Shown here piece after piece: positions 44,848 to 50,836 of a stretch of 64,000 nucleotides of DNA. The stretch spans positions 186,001-250,000 of the forward strand of contig JAHJNN010000008.1 in the NCBI GenBank assembly GCA_018820765.1, written 5' to 3'. Below the pieces are notes generated by a model, which worked only from the letters and a program-made list of their open reading frames with translations, had not been told where the DNA came from and searched no databases. The stretch comes from Gammaproteobacteria bacterium (lineage in GTDB: Bacteria > Pseudomonadota > Gammaproteobacteria > Burkholderiales > Thiobacillaceae). The stretch's first letter is position 1. Each line of letters starts with the position of its first letter. The position numbers and the translations under genes were made by a program.

Positions 44848-45468
44848 ATGAAACAAAGCAAGCATTTCTCGATGATCCGAAGCTTTCATCTTGCGGATTG
44901 GCTGACCTTGGCCAATGCAGTGTGCGGCGTCGGCGCGCTGTTCGCGGTGATGAGTTATCTGCAGAGCCGGGATGTGCTGCACGTGTTGGTTGCGTGCGCC
45001 CTGGTTCTGCTGGCGTTTGTGTTCGATGTGTTCGATGGCCGCGTCGCGCGTTGGCGGCAGAAAACCTCGTTGCTCGGCCGGGAACTGGATTCCCTGGCCG
45101 ATGTGATCTCCTTCGGTGCCGCGCCGGCAGTCATCGCCTATGGCGTCGGCATGGACGGACTCTGGGACCTCGTGGTTCTGCTCTACTTCGTTGCGTGCGG
45201 CGTGAGCCGTCTTGCACGCTACAACATTACCGCCGAGGCCCTGGCGGAAGGGGGCGACAAGGTCAGGTATTTCGAGGGCACACCGATCCCCAGTTCGCTG
45301 TTGCTCGTCGTCGTCATCGCCATCGCCGCTGCGAACGGTGCGCTCGGACATGATCTCTGGTTCGGAACGATGCACATTGGCCCTGGGCAACTCCATCCGC
45401 TGGTGTTGATGTTCGCGGTTTCCGGCTCGTTGATGATCAGCCGGACATTGCACATACCGAAACTCTGA
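44848..45468 (+). CDS. pssA: CDP-alcohol phosphatidyltransferase, PssA type
   Basis: The 206-residue membrane protein has the CDP-alcohol phosphotransferase signature DVFDGRVAR-x8-G-x3-D-x3-D (residues about 58-82) and about six hydrophobic helices. Length and the LADWLTLANAVCG start resemble CDP-diacylglycerol-serine O-phosphatidyltransferase, which makes phosphatidylserine at the inner membrane. Other CDP-alcohol substrates cannot be excluded. The gene follows the AsmA-like gene by 57 bp and is convergent with hflX. Confidence 0.82.
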   Translation: MKQSKHFSMIRSFHLADWLTLANAVCGVGALFAVMSYLQSRDVLHVLVACALVLLAFVFDVFDGRVARWRQKTSLLGRELDSLADVISFGAAPAVIAYGVGMDGLWDLVVLLYFVACGVSRLARYNITAEALAEGGDKVRYFEGTPIPSSLLLVVVIAIAAANGALGHDLWFGTMHIGPGQLHPLVLMFAVSGSLMISRTLHIPKL

Positions 45469-45559
45469 GGCCTCCCGCGCGGGCCGAGCCGGGCCCCTTC
45501 AAATAGGGGCGCGCAATCGCCCTTTCCAGGAGGCGACCCGGTGCTGCAAGCGATCTGTT

Positions 45560-46954
45560 TCATCGCGCCTGGCCGACTTGTTCGCGCAGGCTGTCCAGCG
45601 CCCCTTGCTCGCCGCGGACGCGGAAGAACGCGCCCTCTTCGTCGGCGCGTTCTTCCAGTACCTCGCAGCGCGCGAAGATGTCCCCGCGCAACTGCTGGGC
45701 CGACCAGGGCAGAAAAAGTTCGGCCTCCACCAGATCCTGCCGGAAAAACGCAAGGATCGCCTGGTGCAGTTTCGCGACGTCGGCAGGGCGGCGCGCGCTC
45801 ATCACGATGCAGCCGGGGTAGCGGACGCGCAGCGCGGCTTCGCATTCGGCCTGCGCCGCGGCGTCGCCGACATGGTCGATCTTGTTGAAGATGCGCAAGC
45901 GCGGAACGTTCTGCGCATCGATCTCCTTGAGGACGACTTCGGTGGTTTCGATCTGCCGTTCAAAGCCGGGGTCGCTGGCGTCGATGACGTGAAGCAGCAG
46001 CGAGGCATCAAGCGCCTCTTCGAGCGTCGACTTGAACGACGCGACCAGGCCGTGCGGCAGGTTCTTGATGAAGCCGACCGTGTCGCTGACCAGCACGCGC
46101 GGAACGCTCTCGGGATACAGGGTGCGCACCGTGGTGTCGAGCGTCGCGAAGAGCTTGTTGGCGACCAGCACCTCGCTTCCCGTGAGCGCGCGCATCAGGG
46201 TGGACTTGCCCGCGTTCGTATAGCCGACGAGCGCCACGCTGGCGAGCCCCTGGTGCGCTTGCCGCCGGGCGCGCTGCGTCTTGCGCTCGACGTCCATCGC
46301 GGCAATCTCCTTCTGCAGTTCGGCGATGCGGTCGCGGATCTTGCGCTTGTCCAGCTCCGTGTGCGATTCGCCGGCGCCGCGGCCGCCGACGCCGCTGCGC
46401 TGCCGCCCCTGCGGCCCCGCCAGCTTGGCCGCTTCGCGCAGGCGTGGCGCCATGTATCCGAGTCGCGCGATCTCCACCTGCGCGCGCGCGGCAGGGGAGC
46501 GCGCGTTGCGGTGGAAGATCTCGAGGATGACCATGGTGCGGTCCATCACCTGGCAGCCGACCTCGTTTTCGAGGTGGCGCGCTTGCGACGGCGAGATCTC
46601 GTGATCGACGAAAAGGACGTCGATCGGGTTGGGGGAGACCTCATCGTCCATGCCCTCGACCAGCGTGGAAAGTCGATGCAAAGGATTCTGCGGCGCCTGG
46701 TCAGGCTCGGTCTCGCCGGCCGGTTCGCCACTCACGAAGCGGCGTATCTCCTGCCGCTTGCCCACCCCCAGATACGCCGTCGATTCGAAGCCGGAGCGTT
46801 TCTGCGTGAACGTGCGGGTGACCGTGAACCCCAGTGTTTTTGCCAGCTCGCGCAGTTCGGTCAGCGACGCCTCGAACTCGATGTCGTCCACGCCCGGCAG
46901 CTGTACTGCCGCCACAATGGCGTACAGGGGGGCTTCTTTGACTTCGCTTTGCAT
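45560..46954 (-). CDS. hflX: GTPase HflX
   Basis: HflX is a ribosome-associated GTPase that splits stalled or heat-damaged ribosomes. The 464-residue product has the N-terminal HflX domain (ELRELAKTLGF, YLGVGKRQEI, LFVDHEISPSQARHLE, QVMDRTMVILEIFHRNARSPAARAQVE), a coiled linker, and the GTPase domain with G1 GYTNAGKST, DTTVR, G3 DTVGFI and G4 NKID. The C-terminal tail is longer than in E. coli. Here it is not next to hfq, which is its usual partner gene. The ATG at 46954 is chosen because the longer open frame upstream is low-complexity. Confidence 0.92.
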   Translation of the reverse strand: MQSEVKEAPLYAIVAAVQLPGVDDIEFEASLTELRELAKTLGFTVTRTFTQKRSGFESTAYLGVGKRQEIRRFVSGEPAGETEPDQAPQNPLHRLSTLVEGMDDEVSPNPIDVLFVDHEISPSQARHLENEVGCQVMDRTMVILEIFHRNARSPAARAQVEIARLGYMAPRLREAAKLAGPQGRQRSGVGGRGAGESHTELDKRKIRDRIAELQKEIAAMDVERKTQRARRQAHQGLASVALVGYTNAGKSTLMRALTGSEVLVANKLFATLDTTVRTLYPESVPRVLVSDTVGFIKNLPHGLVASFKSTLEEALDASLLLHVIDASDPGFERQIETTEVVLKEIDAQNVPRLRIFNKIDHVGDAAAQAECEAALRVRYPGCIVMSARRPADVAKLHQAILAFFRQDLVEAELFLPWSAQQLRGDIFARCEVLEERADEEGAFFRVRGEQGALDSLREQVGQAR

Positions 46955-47116
46955 TCGGTATCGTGCTTCTGGGGGTGGGCGAAGCCAGATAGTACCCGCC
47001 AATGCAGTGAGCACCGCTATTGAGGACGTGATCGCATTGGGTGTTACGGTTTCTGACGACTCCGGCTGCCCGAACCGAACCCGGCTGGATTCGGCTTCGT
47101 GGGGAGAGGTATCCAC

Positions 47117-47154
47117 GCACAAAAATGGCCGCGAAAGCGGCCCTTTTTTTGTGC
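47117..47154 (-). terminator. bidirectional Rho-independent terminator downstream of the LysR gene
   Basis: A GGCCGC-GAAA-GCGGCC hairpin (47127-47142) is flanked by an A-tract on one side and seven T residues on the other, so it can work on both strands. It lies 35 bp past the LysR stop. Confidence 0.85.
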
Positions 47155-47188
47155 GGAGTCTGCCACTGGCAGCTGCAAGGTACTCGAA

Positions 47189-48088
47189 TCACTGCAGTGC
47201 CGTATCGGCCCTCAGCTTTTCTACGGCCAGATCCACGAAGCTCCGGACCTTGGCCGATCCGTGGCGACCTTCGCGATGAATCACGTGGACCGGCAGCGAA
47301 GCCTCTTCAAAGTCCGTCAGCACCGTCTCGAGCGTGCCGGCCGCCAGTTCGTTCGCCACCTGATAGGAAAGCAGCCGCGTCAGGCCAAACCCGCTCTTGG
47401 CCGCTTCGAGCGCCCCATCATTGGTATTCACCAGGATGCGCGGACTGAGCCGGACGCCGATCTTTTCTTTCCCCCTGGCGAACGTCCATTCCGAACCCGC
47501 AGACACCGAGGTGGCGGCAATGATCGGATGCTGCGCAAGATCCGCAGGGGACTTGGGGCTGCCGTACGTCCTCAGGTAGGCCGGCGATGCACAGACGACG
47601 CGGCGCACCTGGCCGACGCGAATGGCCCGCAGCGAAGAATCGGGCAATGGGCCGATGCGGATGCCGACATCAAGACCTTCCTCCACCAGGTTGACCACGC
47701 GATCGATGAACAGCGCCGACACCGTGGTTTCCTTGAATGCCATCTGGTAGGCGGTGATGATGGGCATCACATAGATCTTCCCGAACAGCACCGGTGCCGT
47801 GAGCGCAAGATGCCCGCGCGGCGTGGCATTGATGCCGGCCGCCGCTTCGTCGGCCTCGTCCGACTCAAGGAGGATCCGCCGCGCATCCTCGAGATAGCGG
47901 GCGCCGGCATCGGTGGTCCGCACCAGACGCGTGGTGCGTGTGAGCAGCCGCACGCCCAGCCGTTCCTCAAGGAAGGCAATGGCCCGGGTCACGGCGGGTG
48001 GAGACATGCGCAGCCGCCGCGCCGCCGCCGCAAAGCCTTCCTCTTCGGCCACGGCAACAAACACCGTCATGAGATGGAATCGATCCAC
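47189..48088 (-). CDS. LysR-family transcriptional regulator
   Basis: The 299-residue protein has an N-terminal winged helix-turn-helix (FVAVAEEEGFAAAARRLRMSPPAVTRAIAFLEERLGVRLLTRTTR) and a C-terminal effector-binding domain typical of the class with SLRAIRVG and GFGLTRLLSYQVANEL. The start is GTG at 48088, supported by the family N-terminus MDRFHLMTVF. It is divergent from the AhpD-like/flavoprotein pair and probably regulates them through the dyad at 48105-48121. The effector is unknown. Confidence 0.92.
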   Translation of the reverse strand: MDRFHLMTVFVAVAEEEGFAAAARRLRMSPPAVTRAIAFLEERLGVRLLTRTTRLVRTTDAGARYLEDARRILLESDEADEAAAGINATPRGHLALTAPVLFGKIYVMPIITAYQMAFKETTVSALFIDRVVNLVEEGLDVGIRIGPLPDSSLRAIRVGQVRRVVCASPAYLRTYGSPKSPADLAQHPIIAATSVSAGSEWTFARGKEKIGVRLSPRILVNTNDGALEAAKSGFGLTRLLSYQVANELAAGTLETVLTDFEEASLPVHVIHREGRHGSAKVRSFVDLAVEKLRADTALQ

Positions 48089-48104
48089 GGTTTATTCCCG
48101 TAAA

Positions 48105-48121
48105 TGGAACAGTAGATTCCA
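48105..48121. promoter_or_regulatory. candidate LysR operator in the divergent spacer
   Basis: TGGAA (48105-48109) and TTCCA (48117-48121) form a perfect dyad with a 7-nt centre, giving several T-N11-A matches. It lies 17 bp upstream of the LysR start and about 95 bp before the AhpD-like gene. Confidence 0.5.
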
Positions 48122-48213
48122 TTCTATGGCTATTCTTCTTTAAAGGGGAATTAGGCAAAGTGGCAACCGTCGCCAGCACGAGGACGCACCCAACCCCAAA
48201 CAGGAGAAACATC

Positions 48214-48759
48214 ATGGCACGCATCAACATCGTTACCGCCGAATCGGCCAATCCGGAACAGAAGGCCCTTTACGACGCCATCCATGCCCAGCTTGGCATG
48301 GTGCCCAATTTCCTCAAGGTCTTTGCCAACTCCCCGGCCGCCCTCAAGGCCTTCCTGGGACTGCACGGCATCGCCGGCGACGGTTCGCTCGACCCGCAGA
48401 CGCGCGAACGCATCGCCCTTGCCATGGCCCAGCAGAACAGTTGCGAGTATTGCCTGTCGGCGCACACGGCGATCGGCCGCAAGGTGGGCCTGGACGGCGC
48501 CGAGATCGAGGCCAACCGCGCCGGCACCAGCCGGGATGAAAAGGCGGCGGTCGCCGTCCGGTTTGCCCGCTCACTGGTCGCCCACATGGGAGAAGTGACC
48601 ACCGACGAACTGCTGGAAATGCGCAATGCCGGCTACAACGAATCCGACATCGTCGAGGTCATCACCCACGTCGGCATGAACATACTGACCAACCTGCTGG
48701 GCAAGGCCGGACGCGTCGACATCGATTTCCCGAAAGTCGAACTGAAGCACGCCGCCTGA
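48214..48759 (+). CDS. AhpD-like / carboxymuconolactone decarboxylase-fold protein
   Basis: The 181-residue protein has the AhpD-fold motif QNSCEYCLSAHTAIGRKVGL, with the redox CxxC and downstream histidine. MVPNFLKVFANSPAALKAFLGLHG at the start and NILTNLLGKAGRVDIDFP at the end are typical of the peroxidase-related subgroup. It probably acts as a thiol peroxidase or redox partner. AGGAG at 48202 supports the ATG at 48214. It is the first gene of a pair controlled by the divergent LysR. Confidence 0.88.
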   Translation: MARINIVTAESANPEQKALYDAIHAQLGMVPNFLKVFANSPAALKAFLGLHGIAGDGSLDPQTRERIALAMAQQNSCEYCLSAHTAIGRKVGLDGAEIEANRAGTSRDEKAAVAVRFARSLVAHMGEVTTDELLEMRNAGYNESDIVEVITHVGMNILTNLLGKAGRVDIDFPKVELKHAA

Positions 48760-48810
48760 TCCCGCCCACCGATCCCGGGGGCAATGCTCCCGGCAGCAAG
48801 GAGACGCCCC

Positions 48811-50100
48811 ATGGCCCGTGCCTTCGCCAAGATTGCCTTCACCCCGAACGTTCAAGCCGCCCAGGCGCGGATGGGCAGTCGCGATGCCTACCGCATGGCC
48901 GAACTGGGCGAGACTGAACCGGTTGAACTCGGCCCCGACGAAATCGAGTTCATCGGCGCACGGGACAGCTTCTACCAGGGCACCGTGGGCGAGAACGGCT
49001 GGCCCTATGTTCAGCATCGCGGCGGGCCGGCCGGCTTCCTGAAGGTACTGGGGCCGCAGACGATTGGCTATGCCGATTTCTCCGGCAACCGCCAGTACAT
49101 CTCGGTGGGCAACCTTGCCGGGGATGACCGGGTCAGCCTGTTCCTGATGGACTATCCCGGGCAGCGCCGGCTCAAGATATGGGGGCGGGCACGACTGATT
49201 GAAGAGGACACGGAACCGACCCTCGTCGCCCGCCTCGAGTCGCCCGACTATAGGGCACGCATCGAGCGTGGGGTGATCATCACGGTGGAGGCCTTCGACT
49301 GGAATTGCCCGAAATACATCACGCCGCGGTTCACCGCGCGCGAGGTCAGGGAACTTGTCAGCGGCCGCCAGCAGGAGGCCGAAAAACGCGAATCCACCGC
49401 CACCGGCATGGATGAAATCGGCAGCGGCGTGCTGAAGCTTGTCGTGACCGGCATGCGCCAGATGACACCACGCGTCCGAGCCTATGAACTGCGGGCACCC
49501 GACTGGAGCGATTTGCCTCCCGTTACGGCAGGCGCGCATCTCGCCGTGCCGGTGCGGCTGCCGGACGGCTCCGTCGTCACCCGACAGTATTCGCTGGCCA
49601 CGCATCCGCACCGGCGCGACCTGTACGAGATTGCCGTACTGCGCGAGGAAACGGGACGCGGCGGGTCGGCTGCGATCCATGCCACGTGGCGGATCGGCAC
49701 CCGACTCGCCATCGATCATCCGGCCAACCAGTTTCCCCTCCATGATGACGTCCGCCCTGCCGTGCTGATAGCCGGCGGCATCGGCATCACGCCGATCAAG
49801 GCCATGGCCCAGGAACTCAAGGCCCATGGCAACCCCTTTGAGCTGCACTACAGCGGCAGGACCGCCGCCGACATGGCCTACCGGGACCGGCTGGCCATCG
49901 AGTTTCCCGGGCAGCTGCACCTGTATTTCACGCGCGCCTCGGGCGGAACCCGCATTGATTTTCATTCGATCATGCGCGCTGCCCCTGATGACGCCCTGTT
50001 CTACGTCTGCGGCCCCAGCCGCTTGATCGAGGCCGCCAGCACGGCAGCACGCGAGCTTGCGATCCCGGCCGGGCGTGTTCAGTACGAGAGTTTCGAATGA
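48811..50100 (+). CDS. PPOX-type flavin-binding domain fused to a ferredoxin-NAD(P) reductase domain
   Basis: The 429-residue protein has an N-terminal split-barrel FMN domain (about 20-190; FIGARDSFYQGTVGENGWPYVQHRGGPAGFLKVL, GNRQYISVGNL, WGRARLI). A reductase module follows (about 205-425) with FAD motif RQYSLA and the NAD(P)-binding IAGGIGITPIKAM and FYVCGPSRLI. The chain stops at GRVQYESFE, where related oxygenase reductases continue into a 2Fe-2S ferredoxin domain that is absent here. AAGGAG before the ATG at 48811 decides the start. Substrate unknown; the pairing with an AhpD-like gene suggests redox or nitro/quinone detoxification. Confidence 0.82.
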   Translation: MARAFAKIAFTPNVQAAQARMGSRDAYRMAELGETEPVELGPDEIEFIGARDSFYQGTVGENGWPYVQHRGGPAGFLKVLGPQTIGYADFSGNRQYISVGNLAGDDRVSLFLMDYPGQRRLKIWGRARLIEEDTEPTLVARLESPDYRARIERGVIITVEAFDWNCPKYITPRFTAREVRELVSGRQQEAEKRESTATGMDEIGSGVLKLVVTGMRQMTPRVRAYELRAPDWSDLPPVTAGAHLAVPVRLPDGSVVTRQYSLATHPHRRDLYEIAVLREETGRGGSAAIHATWRIGTRLAIDHPANQFPLHDDVRPAVLIAGGIGITPIKAMAQELKAHGNPFELHYSGRTAADMAYRDRLAIEFPGQLHLYFTRASGGTRIDFHSIMRAAPDDALFYVCGPSRLIEAASTAARELAIPAGRVQYESFE

Positions 50101-50120
50101 AACGACGACGCCGGACAGAA

Positions 50121-50152
50121 ACAACAAGGGCCGCATTTGCGGCCCTTGTTGT
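50121..50152. terminator. hairpin copy A: terminator shared by hicA and the flavoprotein gene
   Basis: A perfect 15-bp stem (arms 50121-50135 and 50138-50152) around a 2-nt centre lies between converging genes. The stem core is the same as in the terminator after the E2-E3 gene (50746-50772). On the minus strand it ends in TTGTTGTTTC. Confidence 0.75.
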
Positions 50153-50172
50153 TGGTCTTTCGGTGAGTTAAC

Positions 50173-50212
50173 TCTTCGCCGTCCGCCGCCAACCCTTATT
50201 TCTTCGCCGTGC
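50173..50212. repeat. 40-bp direct repeat, copy A (next to hicA)
   Basis: These 40 bp are identical to 50797-50836. They correspond to the last codons, stop codon and downstream sequence of the E2-E3 gene, here placed immediately past hicA. The hicA stop codon starts on the last base of the repeat. Confidence 0.9.
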
Positions 50213-50424
50213 TACAAATCTTCGGGTTTGAGGCCCGTGTGTTTGGACAAACGGGCGAGCATGCGCGGGCCGAGTTCTTCTCCGTCACGGAATGCAAACA
50301 CGACATCCGGCCAACCGGATCTTGTCAGCGTCTTGTGGGAACCTGTTTGCCGCTTGACGGACCAGCCCAGGCGCTCAAGCGCGGCCAGTACCCGTTTGGC
50401 CTTGGCCGAGGGCCAGACGCTCAT
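50212..50424 (-). CDS. hicA: type II toxin HicA (mRNA interferase)
   Basis: The 70-residue protein has the double-stranded-RNA-binding-like HicA fold: AKAKRVLAALERLGWSVKRQTGSHKTLTR with the catalytic histidine at residue 30 (GSHK), then VVFAFRDGEELGPRML and a C-terminal LSKHTGLKPEDL. HicA cleaves mRNA unless bound by HicB. Here the antitoxin gene is upstream and overlaps it by 4 bp. The stop lies at the edge of the 40-bp direct repeat. Confidence 0.9.
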   Translation of the reverse strand: MSVWPSAKAKRVLAALERLGWSVKRQTGSHKTLTRSGWPDVVFAFRDGEELGPRMLARLSKHTGLKPEDL

Positions 50425-50624
50425 GCGGCCAGCGAAATGGAAATGCTCTCCGGGAGGGATTCATCGTGCTCCAGCCGTTCGGCCAGGGCACGGAATGCAA
50501 GCGCCTCGGCCTTGGCCATCGCTTGCAGTCTGGATGTTCCATAGGCCATCACGCCCGGCAGGCCGATGACTTCCGCGAGCCAGCGTCCGTCCTCTTCCTG
50601 TTCAGTTTCGATGCGAATTTCCAT
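50421..50624 (-). CDS. hicB: type II antitoxin HicB
   Basis: The 67-residue protein has the HicB half-RNase-H-like fold: MEIRIETEQEEDGRWLAEVIGLPGVMAYGTSRLQAMAKAEALAFRAL. It lacks a visible added DNA-binding domain, as in short HicB forms. AAGGAC 7 nt before the ATG at 50624 sets the start, although an in-frame ATG upstream at MTVKITHPSRK is possible. The order hicB then hicA is the less common arrangement. Confidence 0.88.
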   Translation of the reverse strand: MEIRIETEQEEDGRWLAEVIGLPGVMAYGTSRLQAMAKAEALAFRALAERLEHDESLPESISISLAA

Positions 50625-50745
50625 GGTGCAGTCCTTTCTGGATGGGTGCGTGATTTTGACGGTCATGGTACTAGAAGACGTGGCCTTTGGGCTGAAGAGG
50701 GCGGCGGGCGGGCCGCGGCCTGATTGGATGACCCTGCTCGAAAAA

Positions 50746-50772
50746 ACAAGGGCCGCAAAATGCGGCCCTTGT
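50746..50772 (-). terminator. Rho-independent terminator of the pyruvate dehydrogenase operon (copy B)
   Basis: A 12-bp perfect stem (arms 50746-50757 and 50761-50772, loop of 3) is followed on the minus strand by six T residues. The stem and the 19 bp beside it (50761-50779) match copy A at 50124-50156. Confidence 0.88.
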
Positions 50773-50796
50773 TGTTGGTACTTACGAAGGCTTACT

Positions 50797-50836
50797 TCTT
50801 CGCCGTCCGCCGCCAACCCTTATTTCTTCGCCGTGC
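50797..50836. repeat. 40-bp direct repeat, copy B (3' end of the E2-E3 gene)
   Basis: Identical to 50173-50212. In this copy it contains the last codons and TAA of the E2-E3 gene and the sequence leading to its terminator, so it is probably the original. Copies A and B are 624 bp apart and enclose hicBA. Confidence 0.9.

Noticed and set aside
45493-45511. GCCCC/GGGGC hairpin between pssA and hflX as a terminator
   Set aside because: The stem is only 5 bp with an 8-nt loop and no T-tract, so support is too weak.
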